Assembly (NCBI RefSeq): GCF_040802235.1
Contig: NC_133167.1
Location: 17,290,501-17,354,500 of the forward strand
DNA: 64,000 bases
Reading direction: 5' to 3'
Origin: Manis javanica
Lineage: Eukaryota > Chordata > Mammalia > Pholidota > Manidae
The notes beneath the pieces were generated by a model. It saw only the letters and a program-made list of their open reading frames with translations, did not search any database and was not told the DNA's origin. Both the position numbers and the translations under genes were made by a program. Shown here in pieces: positions 25,401-34,779 of this stretch. The stretch's first letter is position 1, and the number at the start of each line of letters is the position of its first letter.

Positions 25401-28400
25401 GGAGATAAAAACATGGGTATATGTGTGGGGATATGTACAAACAGCAGTGAATATATGTCAAAAAGGTGATGATTTGCTGAATATAATTCCATGTGTTTTA
25501 ATTGTAAAGCTTTTACATAAAAATGTTCCTGTAAGAGAAGACAAGTAGTGACTCTGTGGCATTTTACTACACTGATGGACAGTGACTTCAATGGAGTATG
25601 GGGGGGACTTGATAATATGGGTGAATGTAGTAACCACAATGTTTTTCATGTAAAACCTTCATAAGAGTGTATATTAAAAATACCTTAATAAAAATTAAAA
25701 AATTAAAAACCAAAAAAAAATATTTCTCTAAGATTAGTTTTTTTGGCTACATGCAGCAGTGAATTTACTTAACAGATTTTTAAAAATTAATCTGATTATT
25801 AGGAAATTTTGTACAGTACTTTAAAGGATGATCATTCCACTATCCTGGTATCTTAGGACTGTAACTTATCAATTTATTCTCCACCAGTGACCATTCTGGT
25901 CAGTACTAAATTTCAGTTATTTATTCTTTAATGCACAAGTGTACCCATCTTTAATCCTAAAGCTGTTGTATCTTAACCTTAACATTTCCTTTCCCCAGAA
26001 TATACCTTGCATCCTTACACCTTACTTTGTACCTTCTCCCCGCTGTCATGTTGAATTGCCTTGTAGTACTCCTAATGCTGTGTTTCTCACAGTGTAGTTC
26101 TCAGACCACCTGCATCAGAACACCTGGGAGTGGGGGAGGTGCTTATTAAAATTACAGATTTTTAATCTCAGACTAAATAAAATCTCTTAGGTAGGATTCA
26201 AGAATTTGCATTTTGACAAGCACCTCTGACTTTTCCAAAACAGGTTCTTACAAAGGCTAATATTTAAAAAAATCATCCTACTAAAGTCTTCAAAATCATT
26301 TGGGCAAAGGTAGAGAGAGAATAGTGTGATGAACAGGACTGAACTGCAACTCATGGATATTTACCTACCTGTAAAAGTGCTGCAATAGTACCAAATGAAT
26401 GCCACAGCATGGGTGCAAGGTCAGGAACAGATTCTCGCTTCTTGCTTAGCTCCAGCAAAGCATTCTCCCTCGTCTCAGGACTGGAAAGCTCATTGATCCA
26501 CTGGTAGATCTTTTCTCTATCTACCTGAGCCAACGCAGTAGGCACAGGCTTCAAGTGAAAACAAGAAAGTAGACAAGTGAGTTTATTATAGTCAAACCAA
26601 ATTTTACTCTGCAGTATTACTTTGTCAAGAATATGTCTCATAAATATATTTATAAAAACCAGAGGTTTTCTAAATACATACACCTGATGTAAACTAATTC
26701 AATCTATCAAAATCTAAAATGTACACAATCCTTTAGTAAGTCCATGTTTAGGAATTAATACTATAGGAATACTTGGGCTGTACTGAAGACCTACTATGAT
26801 GTGTACTGTTGCACTGTTTCAAAAGCAGAAAACATGAAGTAACAAATATCTCCCAATAAGGAACTGGTTAAACACGTACAGGTACATCTTTATATGGAAT
26901 ACTATGTAGCCGTAAAGAAGAGACAGTTCTGTATATGCTGATACTAAATAAAAAACAAAAAAGGGGGGCAGTACAGAATAATATATGTGATATTCTTCCA
27001 TTAATACACAAATATATACAGTCTTAGATATTTACATACAACATTCCTGAAAGGACACATAACAAACTGCTAACAGTAGTTACCTCTAAGGTTGGAGTCT
27101 ATATAGGCAACTTTTCATTGCATACAATAAAATCTGCATGAACATTTTTTGTTTAAACCACATGCCTGTAGTAGTTTTTGGAAGAAAAAGCTACCTCCTC
27201 CCCCACCCTAATTGCTGAACTTTCCCCAGTAATACCAGCATCCCCTTCCATGGAGCAGAAAAACTGTATAATTTGGAAAAACTCCTCCTATACTAATGAT
27301 TCTTATACATACTCTAAAGGTTCCTAAAGCAACAATATGGTGTAGAAGGCATAGGGTTGCTTTTTCTGTCATCTCCTCAGCAGAAGCAATACTGTCCAAG
27401 CACTTGCCCTTTCTATGCTTCTATAGACAGGCCCTCAACTAAAAAAAGTATTTTTGGAAATGTAATTCCTACCAGAAGACACAGTAGGCTTAGAGTATTA
27501 CATTACCTTAAAAGCTCAGTGGAAGTAAGGGCTAAAATTTTAGCTTTGGATTTCTTGCCCAGTCTGTTAGATGACCCATAATTCAGTAACTTAAAGGGGC
27601 CTCACAGACATCCCAGCAATGGAGTACCTATCCTGATTAGTTATTAACTTCAGTCAACTCTCCCCAAAGTCCTGCTCCCCAGACACCACCATTAGTAAAT
27701 TCCTTCAAACCCAGTCCAGCAATGAGATGGTGCCCCTGGAGTGGTGCTGGCTACTCTGGAGGGGCCAATCTCTGGTGCCTACTTGGGTCCTTAAGGCCAT
27801 GGCCTCCTGCTACCAGCAATACTCTGTAGCCATTCTAGCAATGCGAAGGCAGTGAAAACAACTGGTACCAGGAAATATCTAGTACAGAGACCTTCCTTTT
27901 TATCACCCTTGTTGAATTTTGCCCCCATTTTAATAGCAGGAGTTAGTTTAAACCCCCAATTTAATAGCAGTTAACAGCAATACCTATTTGTTATGGGATG
28001 AATATAGTTACTTCTCAAAATAAAAATGGTAGCTAACATACATAGTGCTTATTCGGTCAGGCACTGTCCTAAATCAGAACTTATTATCACCACCCTCATT
28101 TTACAGATGAGGAAACTGAGGAACAGAGAAGTTATCTAAAACTTAAGTGGCAAAAGCAGGAATTGAACCCAGGCAATCTGGCAACAGAGTCCATACTCTT
28201 CACTGCTTTGTTAATGATGCTTCTCACCTGCCTGAAACATTAGTTCTGATCTAAAGATGACTTTCCATAAAACTATTCCTGTAACCTAGACAACAGAGAT
28301 AGGGAATACACAAAAACGTCAGACAAAAATTAAAATGTTGCTGCTGTTAGTTCAGCAGAATCTGAAAAATAATCAGCACTATGAACAATATTGATGTTGG

Positions 28401-31400
28401 GAAACTTACTACTTACTGAGTTTACAAGGTTCTTAATAGCCATCATTTTAATGAAAGAGTCAGTGAAAGTCTGACACAGTTCCCTATGTCAAATCATGCT
28501 CAGATGGGCATAATTTAGCTGATGATAGTCACCAACACACACACAGCACACACACCCCTCCCACATACATTAACAAATAATTTTATCACGCAAGGAAGTT
28601 TATTTTGGAGAATACAAAGGAAAATATTTTACACTTTGAGTTACCTACTGATTTACATATTAATTTACATTGCCAGATAACCAATAAAAGACTCTGGACA
28701 TCATCCCTGAATAAAATTCCACAGAACAACTCTAGCATCTCATTAGACACAAAACTCAGAATGTATCTTACTCTCCTTTCGAAGAGAGGCACACCTTTCA
28801 CAAAATTATCAGAATCTGAAAACTTATGTCTTCATAAAAGGGAGTGGGAAGTGAAAGAGGGGATGTGGTGCATGAGGGAAGAGAGGGAAATGTATTGCAC
28901 TTTTTTAAAAAAACATGGTTTCACTTAAAGATCATCACAATGTGTAATTATCCTCATTTTACAACTGATGAAACTATGAATGCATGATGGTGGGCAGACT
29001 GCCTCCTCTTCCCGTTGTCTATTTAAAGATCCACCTCTAAAAATAAAGATTCCTAATTCAATTGCTACAATTCTGTATAATTTGCTACATTAACCAAAGT
29101 GAGTCACCACTTAACTTCAAGTGTCATAAACACAGGGTACCAATAGTTGGTCTTCTAACTCTGAAAGATCTTAATACTTAAAATAAAGAAGAGAAAAGTT
29201 TTAGAACTTTTATTAAAAAGACCAATTTATCCATAAATGGAAAAGAAATGATTTACTTACGCTCTGTGAGTAAATTAAGAAATTGATGTTGATGGCTTTC
29301 TTTAATGGAAAATAACCAATCTATCAATGCAACCTTATGCTCAAGGGCCAAAATAGCTGTAGGTTTTCCTACCAACAAATATGTGACAGTGAATAAAGAA
29401 AGAATGGAATTAGATTGAAATACAGATTCTTTTTCCCAAGTCTGGAGATGACTCAACATGTGGCTTTGGGTGTCTACATAATGATGACATTCTATGAAAA
29501 CTTCCTAAATAGTGCCAAAGAGAAATGTTAAATTAGCTAAATTATTCTCTTATCTTTATAAAGTAAGGGCCAGAATGTTCTTCAAGATACCTTTTTAAAA
29601 TGGAAGTGAAAAGCAAAGACAAGGTAGGCAACTTGCTTAAAGCTTCAACAGAAGACACAGGAGGAGACTGTGTGAATTAGATCTGGTAGAATGTATCACG
29701 TTCTTTTTACTTGCCAAAAAGGAGGGCATCTGGGAGTCTAATCTGGCATAGCTTCAATAAAAAGATATAAAATGATTAATGATGCTGCTGTGTAGGTGGA
29801 AAGTGAGGTCAAGACATGGGTTTAAGGATGTTAGAATTGCCAGTGGAAATTAGTGGGGAAAGTAAAAAAAAAAGGCATACCTAATGCATTTCCTAAAGAC
29901 TTCCCTTTGACTGTTTTAGATCACTAGCACAACATTCATTATAGAAACCCAGGGTATGTGAAGATTTATAGTTCAATTAATCTGAAGCAACTTCCAAGGT
30001 CCGTAACAAAGTGGTTTGTTAATTTGTTGAGGCAGGAATTAAGATCCCAAGGCTGAAAAGTCTGAGAGCAAGTCATTTAACCAGTGAATGAACCTAGACA
30101 ACCACTGAGCACTTTGTTATTCTTATTTCATCTTCAGAATAATCCCGTGTGGTATTTCTGTCCCTATTTAATAGATGTAAGAAAGAAATGATATCCTATG
30201 GTGGCAATCATGAAGATGTTAGGATATATTCTGTAAAGAATGACAAGTCTATTTACACATTTCCAGCCTAATAAAATACCATTCAAGAGTCAAAACTTAA
30301 GATACTTCTCAAATTACCTCAATTCCTCATTGTAATGAGTAACATCTGCACTCACATATGCTCATATAATCCTTTGATAGTACTATATCCCTAATTCAAG
30401 TGATACTTTACCTGTTATTTTCAAGAAGAGATAAAGGTATAGACAAATAACAAATTTCCATCAGGCAAAAAGCATCTTTTCAAATGGCTTAAGTTATTGC
30501 AGGCACTGTTGCACATATTACTAACTCTTCTCAATTTCTAGTGAGTGATATATACCATTAATGTCCCTTTCCCCACACCACAATAATACAGGCAACCTAG
30601 TCTAATGGAAGGCACAAAGAATTGGGAGAGGTGGTTCAATTTTTTCTATACTTCAGTCTCCTCACTAATCAAATATTCTAGTAAATGAGTGGTGCAAAGG
30701 AACCTGGAGTTTTTGTGACCAAACAGCATTAACAGGAAAAAGGGTAACTAAAAGCTCAAATATTAAATAAATGGAAGGAACTATAAATTTAATTGGCGAA
30801 ACATGTATTGAGTACTTATTATAAATAATAACCACAGCATTAATAGCTGTTCAAAAGGATGCATGAGGGAGAAACTGAAAGGAATTGAATAAGTATAGTC
30901 TGGGGAGGCACAGAGAAAATTGCAGCTTGGTATCAAAGCCTGGAGAAGACATATTTAGCTTCTGAGAGATGGACAAGCCAACCTTAGAAGAATCCCTTGT
31001 TTAACTTGCCCCTCCCTTACCAGTAGCAATCTCATCTTCTCATCTGCTTCTTCCCAAATTACACGTATAATACGGGAGAAGAAACAAAACAGCGGGGGAA
31101 ATTACAATCACCTAATTGAGAGCTATAAAAGATACATGTCCACTTTGAATAGTTACACTTAGAAACATGGTGACAGGAAGCAGAGATGCCACTGGCCCCC
31201 CAAAAGACTGCAGTTTCCATAGGCTAGTCACAGCTCACTTTTTTATATTTAACATTAAGACAATTTTTCGGTCCTCCATTTAGTACTTATGTCATTTTAC
31301 CTGGTAATGCAATTTCAGTATATTACTTTCTCAAGTCACTTCACCTTGGGAAAGAGAAAATGTGGGATGGGCGTTCAAGAGTGTGCTTAAATCATATGTT

Positions 31401-32468
31401 CTTGTTTTCCCATTATGGCTATGTGCTCTCAGTAGTCACTGCCCTCTCATCTACACCCTTCATTCAGCGAAGTATCTGAGACCTTACTTTGTGCCAGGAA
31501 CTGTCCTGTCACTGGTGTAACCAGGTAAACAGGACCTACACGATCCCTGTCCCTGTCCCAGAATAGACTTGAGAGGAGCCAGTTACACCCACATGCTGTG
31601 TGTGTGTGTTTGTGTCTAAGATGGTGTGGATAAGAAGAGCATTCTAAAATAAGAGATCAGAAAGTGCACAGTGGAGTGGAAAAGCGCTGGTAGAAGGGAT
31701 GAACTGCGACCAGTGTAGCTGGAGTCTACAGAGCAAGTGACGTAAGACTAGACTTGTAAACTTGCCTAAGGACAGTAAAGTAAAGGAGGGCCTTGCAAAC
31801 CATAGCAAGGAGTCTGGATTTACCTAAATGCAATGGGGAGCCATATAATTAGTTCTATATCATCACAGACAAATGAATTATACGATCCCTTTTTCTTAAA
31901 GATCACGCTGGTAAAATGCGATTTGCGAAAATAGTTTTAAAAGCAGAAAACCGTAAGTTACAAGAATTATTCATTTCTCCCATCTCAGAATTTCCATCTT
32001 TAAAGAAAATGGTTTCAGCCAGAAGCCATTTTCTTCCCGCTGCTCTGTGCCTAGGCAGTGAGAACTCACTTGGTCATATTGACCAAGAAATTCCCCTCAT
32101 CCCTCCCGATGCCCAGCACGCAACTGGCGCTCTGAAACTGCTCAGAACAATAATTCAGTAAAAGGCCTGTCCGGGCCGCGAGGGAGGCGCTCCAGGTGCG
32201 GACAGGCCCCGGGGCCAGAAAAGAACGCGGTTAGTGGGGCCGGAGACCGCAAGAACAGGCAGACAAGGAAACTGAGGGCCGGCTCCACCACAGCCAAGAA
32301 GGGGCGAGGAAAAAGGCCGCATCCTCAAGGGCTGGGGGAAGGAGAGGTGGACTCCGGGCCCCAACACAGGGAGCTAGGAGAGGAGGCCGCAACGCGGGGC
32401 TGAGGAGGGGTTTGTGGTCCAGACCGGAAGGCCCAGTTACTCACCGCAGCGGTGGCCAGGCTGTGCAT
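10233..32468 (-). CDS. CNOT9: CNOT9 (RQCD1/CAF40), CCR4-NOT complex subunit 9, complete coding region
   Basis: Eight coding exons on the minus strand join in frame into a 299-residue protein: 32468-32445, 26548-26369, 24961-24846, 23585-23476, 18553-18444, 12167-12069, 11852-11761 and 10401-10233. Every junction has GT/AG. The product matches CNOT9 as I remember it almost residue for residue, starting MHSLATAA and ending with the PRGIPLPPQ tail. CNOT9 is an armadillo-repeat scaffold of the CCR4-NOT deadenylase complex. In the family it binds CNOT1 and contributes tryptophan pockets for GW182/TNRC6 and other recruiters of mRNA decay. The length equals the usual family length and no lesion is seen. 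The one difference I noticed from remembered human protein is Ala for Thr in the PVPTALAQ segment. The introns contain an ENPP5 retrocopy, MER20, Tigger1 and L1 relics. Confidence 0.97.
11761..11852 (-). CDS. CNOT9: CNOT9 coding exon 7 (residues 214-244)
   Basis: It encodes [16 protein letters not shown] through YLRLSDNP and two bases of Arg. Donor is GTAAA at 11760-11756. Length 92 nt. Confidence 0.95.
12069..12167 (-). CDS. CNOT9: CNOT9 coding exon 6 (residues 181-213)
   Basis: It encodes [19 protein letters not shown] through FSHVAMIL in 99 nt of phase 0. Acceptor TTTTCCAG precedes it and donor GTGAGT follows. Confidence 0.96.
12340..12480 (-). repeat. MIR fragment
   Basis: TTTGTGCCAGACTTTTC, GTAAGGTAGGTACCATTG and TCTCATTTTACATAAATGG are the complement of the MIR 3' half. 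Confidence 0.65.
12530..12660 (-). repeat. MIR fragment
   Basis: Starts TTGAACACCTACTGTGTGCC and ends with AACCTAGTTTGAACACAAAG, typical MIR in reverse. Confidence 0.55.
12975..13214 (+). repeat. MaLR (MLT1-like) LTR, left part
   Basis: The sequence follows the remembered MLT1-type pattern (GGGTGACATGGCAAAAGAG, then GGATTATCCAGATGGGCCC and TCCTTATAAAA). It stops at the ENPP5 retrocopy and resumes at 15,707. Family assignment is from memory. Confidence 0.6.
13215..15691 (+). pseudogene. ENPP5: ENPP5 processed pseudogene (retrocopy)
   Basis: An intronless copy of the ENPP5 mRNA (ectonucleotide pyrophosphatase/phosphodiesterase family member 5, a type I membrane protein) lies antisense in CNOT9 intron 5. 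It holds 5' UTR-like sequence, an ATG at 13392 ([15 protein letters not shown]), the coding region to TAA at 14807-14809, a 3' UTR, ATTAAA at 15666-15671 and an A-tail. Lesions are a stop at 13521 with a 2-bp loss, a deletion near 13,640 that removes the HG region, a frameshift near 13,795, and stops at 13880 and 14015. The last 257 codons (14036-14809) remain open, including the C-terminal transmembrane stretch. Near-matching flanks AAAAGGAGAGAGACTTG (13198-13214) and AAAAGGAGAGACTTG (15692-15706) are its target-site duplication. Confidence 0.93.
15707..15945 (+). repeat. MaLR (MLT1-like) LTR, right part
   Basis: The LTR continues after the retrocopy through CTCCATGGCCTCCAGAAAG and TGTGTTGTTTTCAG to the typical AAACTAATACA end. 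Confidence 0.6.
16005..16490 (-). repeat. Old L1 3'-region fragment
   Basis: Complement of old L1 3' sequence, with anchors TTTCTCTTGGGTATGGACC and AACAGCTTTGCCAAAGAATT. Confidence 0.6.
16510..16640 (+). repeat. MER5A-like hAT fragment
   Basis: A degraded match: GAGATCTGAGATGGGACCC, CATCTGTATTTTTAAAA and CACAGGTGATCATGCAAC fit the 3' half of MER5A. Confidence 0.4.
17400..18180 (+). repeat. Old L1/HAL1-like fragments
   Basis: A short L1ME-like 3' end (17,400-17,640) is followed by A-rich L1/HAL1-like coding relic (TTCTATACCCAGTCATAACA). No frame is open. The subfamily is uncertain. Confidence 0.4.
18444..18553 (-). CDS. CNOT9: CNOT9 coding exon 5 (residues 144-180)
   Basis: It encodes [15 protein letters not shown] through [10 protein letters not shown]. 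Acceptor TTTTAG precedes it and donor GTATGT follows at 18443-18438. Reading through the donor gives a spurious longer open frame, which is intronic. Confidence 0.96.
19480..21180 (-). repeat. L1 ORF2 and 3' region, minus orientation, part 1
   Basis: The plus strand is the complement of L1 ORF2: AGCACCATTTATTGAA (19,575-19,595), TGTGTGGGTCTATATCTGGA and CACTTGGTCATGATGATAC are typical anchors. All frames are broken. Confidence 0.8.
21185..21485 (+). repeat. L1 3'-end fragment inserted into the minus-strand L1
   Basis: A plus-oriented L1 3' UTR piece (AAACTGTACAGCATAGTGAC, TATGTCAATTATATTACAAT) separates two halves of one older minus-strand L1. Confidence 0.65.
21485..21800 (-). repeat. L1 ORF2, minus orientation, part 2
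   Basis: It continues the complement of ORF2 after the insertion (ACCAGCTTTTAGTTTCATTG, AATTTCCCTCTAAGCTCTGC). Confidence 0.75.
22012..22516 (+). mobile_element. SINE-R-like A-tailed retroposon, copy 1
   Basis: This non-coding copy aligns along its length with 53,490-54,003 at roughly 85-90% by eye. It has a polypurine AGGGAGAAA immediately before TGTGGGAT (22180), three tandem 18-20-bp units at 22,304-22,365, AATAAA at 22474-22479 and an A-rich tail from 22498. The order polypurine tract, U3, R, A-tail is that of the 3' end of a retroviral transcript. The 5' end is approximate and no clear target-site duplication was found. Confidence 0.75.
23476..23585 (-). CDS. CNOT9: CNOT9 coding exon 4 (residues 107-144)
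   Basis: It encodes [15 protein letters not shown] through [11 protein letters not shown], with split codons at both ends. A pyrimidine-rich tract and TAG precede it and donor GTAAGT follows. Length 110 nt. Confidence 0.96.
23744..23969 (+). repeat. MER20 (hAT-Charlie) element
   Basis: A nearly full-length 226-bp copy with CAGTAGTTCTCAACTGGGG at the start, GGCAATGTCTGGATATATTT inside and AACCTCAGT at the end. It lies in the CNOT9 intron just upstream of exon 4. Confidence 0.8.
24470..24662 (-). repeat. Tigger1 5'-end fragment
   Basis: Complement of the region seen at 5,891-6,090: GGGTTGCCACAAACTTTTCA and terminal AAAATGAGGTACGCCTGT. Only the 5' end is present. Confidence 0.7.
24846..24961 (-). 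CDS. CNOT9: CNOT9 coding exon 3 (residues 69-107, last codon split)
   Basis: It starts [12 protein letters not shown] and runs through [10 protein letters not shown] to HPET plus two bases of Arg. Acceptor AG lies at 24963-24962 and donor GTAAG at 24845-24841. Length 116 nt. Confidence 0.96.
25330..25700 (+). repeat. L1 3'-end, lineage type, plus
   Basis: Positions 25,535-25,690 align with the complement of 63,010-63,160 (ACTACACTGATGGACAGTGA, AAACCTTCATAAGAGTGTAT). It ends in an A-rich tail near 25,700. Confidence 0.7.
26080..26240 (+). repeat. MER5A-like hAT element
   Basis: CACAGTGTAGTTCTCAGACC, ATCAGAACACCTGGGAGT and GAATTTGCATTTTGACAAGC follow the MER5A consensus order. Confidence 0.6.
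26369..26548 (-). CDS. CNOT9: CNOT9 coding exon 2 (residues 9-68)
   Basis: It starts [17 protein letters not shown] after an AG acceptor at 26550-26549 and ends at LLQ before donor GTAGGT. It is 180 nt long and encodes the first helices of the armadillo fold. Confidence 0.96.
26720..27150 (+). repeat. Old L1 3' UTR fragment
   Basis: AAGGAACTGGTTAAACACGT, TGGAATACTATGTAGCCG and ACTGCTAACAGTAGTTACCT match the L1ME-type 3' UTR order. Confidence 0.6.
27150..28030. other. CNOT9 first-intron sequence, nothing recognised
   Basis: No exon, RNA gene or repeat family is recognised. Open frames are short and dissimilar to known proteins. Confidence 0.4.
28030..28230 (-). repeat. MIR element
   Basis: CATTTTACAGATGAGGAAAC and GGAATTGAACCCAGGCAAT are the reverse complement of MIR core and 5' parts. 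Confidence 0.75.
28230..31440. other. CNOT9 first-intron sequence, mostly unique
   Basis: Apart from short MIR-like pieces (about 30,090-30,185 minus, 30,590-30,690 plus) and a CA-rich run near 28,533-28,555, nothing is recognised. Confidence 0.4.
31440..31880 (-). repeat. L2 fragment
   Basis: TTTGTGCCAGGAACTGTCC, a GT run at 31,599-31,614, and TGGATTTACCTAAATGCAAT follow the complement of the L2 3' region. Confidence 0.55.
32445..32468 (-). CDS. CNOT9: CNOT9 coding exon 1 (residues 1-8)
   Basis: ATG at 32468 gives MHSLATAA, followed directly by the donor GTGAGT (32444-32439). The 5' UTR continues upstream to roughly 32,600-32,650 within the CpG island. Confidence 0.95.
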
Positions 32469-32527
32469 GTTGGGAGCGGCCGCCGCTCTCCTCCCTCCTC
32501 CGGACGCGTCCAACTCGCGTCCCTGCT

Positions 32528-32581
32528 TCAGCGCCTCTGTTGCCAAATATGCTGAGCCGCAGCAGCCGCTGCAGCCGCCAT
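32528..32581 (-). CDS. Upstream ORF in the CNOT9 5' UTR, 17 codons, polyalanine-rich
   Basis: An ATG at 32581 on the CNOT9 strand opens a 17-codon frame: Met, eight Ala, then QHIWQQRR and TGA. It ends 59 nt upstream of the CNOT9 ATG. The start context has G at +4. The ATGGCGGC start also resembles a YY1 initiator-type element, so it may be a promoter motif rather than a translated ORF. Inclusion in the mRNA depends on the transcription start, which is not visible here. Confidence 0.45.
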   Translation of the reverse strand: MAAAAAAAAQHIWQQRR

Positions 32582-32651
32582 CGACCTACGGCTCGCTCCG
32601 CCCCCTTTGCAACTCTCTGACCTTTCACTCCTGACTCCACCCACACAGCCT

Positions 32652-32680
32652 CTTCCCGCCTCCTAGCTATCGGCGGGAAG
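32652..32680. promoter_or_regulatory. Inverted pair of E2F-like motifs
   Basis: CTTCCCGCC at 32652-32660 and GGCGGGAAG at 32672-32680 form a perfect 9-bp inverted repeat with an 11-bp spacer. Each arm contains the E2F-type TTCCCGCC core. It lies just upstream of CNOT9 exon 1 in the shared promoter. Confidence 0.5.
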
Positions 32681-32926
32681 TTTATAGACAAAGTACGTCC
32701 TTTGCCCCTTCGGATTAAGGGCTGGAAGGACGTCCGCCACCGACTAGCCCCCGCATCCCACTGCTGCGAGCATGTATCCCCAGAAAGGGGCATGAACTCT
32801 GACCTTCACCCGGAGGCCAGTGAAGGGCGGCAAAAGCCCGCACTTCCCGGAGAACAAGTAGTGCGCATGCCCAACTGGCCTGAGTAGGAGGGAAACGGTG
32901 GGAAGTCGAGCGGGTGAAGTGGAAAC

Positions 32927-32936
32927 TGCGCATGCG
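32927..32936. promoter_or_regulatory. NRF1-like site
   Basis: TGCGCATGCG closely matches the palindromic NRF1 consensus. A partial second site, GCGCATGC, lies at 32863-32870. Both sit between the two divergent transcription units. Confidence 0.5.
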
Positions 32937-33026
32937 TACTACAGTTTCTGCAGGGGCGGGGCTGATGGCGTAAAAGGGGCAGAGTTTTAAGGCTTGCGCG
33001 CACGCGCCTCATCTGGTCGCGTCGGG

Positions 33027-33049
33027 TGTGCGTGCGTGCGTGCGTGCGT
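33027..33049 (+). repeat. (GTGC)n microsatellite in the USP37 5' region
   Basis: About five to six tandem GTGC units lie in the CpG island, near or inside the presumed first exon of USP37. Every unit contains a CpG. Confidence 0.8.
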
Positions 33050-33221
33050 CTTTGCGTGTGGTCACAGTTCCCGCCATCAGCCGCTGTACCTGACTTAGGG
33101 GGAGAGAGCGGCCCCTCTCCGTCGGCCCGGGGTCCCTTCCTTCCTTACCCCCGGCTCCTCCCCCTTCGCGCGGACTCTGCTTCCGGCAGGCCCTTTCGGG
33201 GCTCCTGACCCGCAAGCACAG
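33050..33221 (+). other. USP37: USP37 untranslated first exon (start approximate)
   Basis: A GC-rich exon-like stretch ends at a strong donor, ACAG|GTAAGG, at 33221/33222. It lies on the USP37 strand inside the CpG island. A TTCCCGCC motif at 33067-33074 is consistent with the known E2F control of USP37. The 5' boundary is not visible from sequence. Confidence 0.6.
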
Positions 33222-34634
33222 GTAAGGCGGACCCGGCGAGCTTCTCAACTGAGCCGTTTTCCCCAAGTCTCCCCCCCTCCCCTCGCCCCTTGCGGTCCGC
33301 CCACTCGGCGTTCACTCTTCGGGAGTTCGCCTCGCTGCTGCTTTGCTCGCCCCCATCCCTTCGTCGCTACCCGGGCTTCACATGGTCTTCCTTCTGGCGC
33401 CCCTCTCTTTTGACCCGGTCTTTAATGTCACTCGCTTCTTCCTTAACCCGAACCTGTCCCCTTTTCGTTGGGGGCTGTCGTCGTCCGCCACTCGCCCCTT
33501 AGCATGGCCTGTGTCTCTTCAGGTGACCCGTTGCAGCACATCCATCAGGCCTTGCACATGATACTCTTCATTACCATTCCTCACCTTCTTTCCTATTCTA
33601 ACCATCTCTTGTTAAAATTGTATTTTTGTCGTGCATTTGGTTGCTTCCTGTCCCTAGCCATCAGATCAGGTTGTCAGGTTTACCTGTTTTAGGTCATGAT
33701 TCATGGAACGAAATGATAATTGGTGACAACAATCTGTGTTTTGGAGAGTTGGCCTGTAGGGTTTTGTGGTAATCCTTTTTAAAATTTCGGCTTTGTGTAA
33801 ATGTCTTTTTTGGGGTGGCAGTATCTGACAAGTCTCTAACTGGGAGAGATAGCTAAGAAAGGATGACAAGGAGACAGTTAACTACTGGGTTGGTGTTCAG
33901 AGGAGAATTCTGGGCTGGATACAGAGATATATGTGTATATACTATCTGCCATGTTGATAGCAATAGATGTGGATGTGGATAAAAATGCCTAAAGAGAGTA
34001 TGGAGCTAGAAAAGAAGGGGACCTAGGATGGAGCCCTGAGGGACGTGGCATTTAGTAACTGAATAAAAGGAGGACAAGTCTTGTAAAAGAGATGAGAAAA
34101 GTAATCAGTGTTGAATTCTGGTGAAAGGTGAAGTTGAATGAGGAATGAAAAGACCAGTTACATCAAAGTTGTCAGTAATCATAGCAGGATGTGTGTGATA
34201 GAGTAAAAAGGAGTATCTGGATTCAGTCCTATTCTCCTTTGACTCTTCCCTTCCAGCTTAAGCTATAAATTCCACCTATGTATATATGGATGACTTGAGA
34301 ATTTTTGTTTCCAGCTCAGCATCTCAACAGCCAACTCTCTCTGCTTGACATCACTTGATTTTTTTCTTAAGGATTTAAAATATCCAAAACCGAAGTCTTA
34401 ATCTTTCCATATTCAAATTTCCTCTTCTAGTATTCCATTTCATTAAGTGGCATATCCATTTATCCACTTACATACGCTAAAAACTTGAAAGCTTGACTAC
34501 TGTCTCATCCTGTGTATATACCCTTGTCGAGTTCTGTTTATTCTGTTTCTAATATATGTTTTGAATCTATATCTTCAGTATCACTTTTCCAGTTCAAGCC
34601 ACAATTCTCTTTCACCTGAATGTAATGTCATTAG

Positions 34635-34760
34635 ATCCCTGTATTCTTGTCTGTAAAATGGGAATAATAATCACCTTATTGGGTTGTTGTGAAGATTAAA
34701 GGAGATAACCATAGTAGCATATGGCACACAAGAAATAGCCAGTAAGCATTAATTGTTATT
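34635..34760 (+). repeat. MIR fragment
   Basis: CTGTAAAATGGGAATAATAA followed by GGGTTGTTGTGAAGATTAA is the MIR 3' half. Confidence 0.7.
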
Positions 34761-34779
34761 GTAATTGTTAGAAGCTGAA

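Larger units (their letters stand above)
32150..33520. promoter_or_regulatory. CpG island and bidirectional CNOT9/USP37 promoter
   Basis: Sequence here is strongly GC- and CpG-rich, in sharp contrast to the AT-rich introns on both sides. It covers CNOT9 exon 1 (minus) and the presumed USP37 exon 1 (plus), whose starts are probably a few hundred bases apart. No TATA box is evident between them. E2F-like motifs (32653-32660, 32672-32679, 33067-33074) and NRF1-like motifs (32862-32870, 32927-32936) are present. Confidence 0.85.

Noticed and set aside
26351-26368. Extension of CNOT9 exon 2 to a VGKYP end
   Set aside because: It is intron read-through after GTAGGT. EIVNIYP in exon 3 is the true continuation.
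32437-32793. Long open frames on both strands of the CpG island
   Set aside because: High GC content lowers stop frequency. They overlap the promoter and CNOT9 exon 1 in wrong frames and match nothing known.
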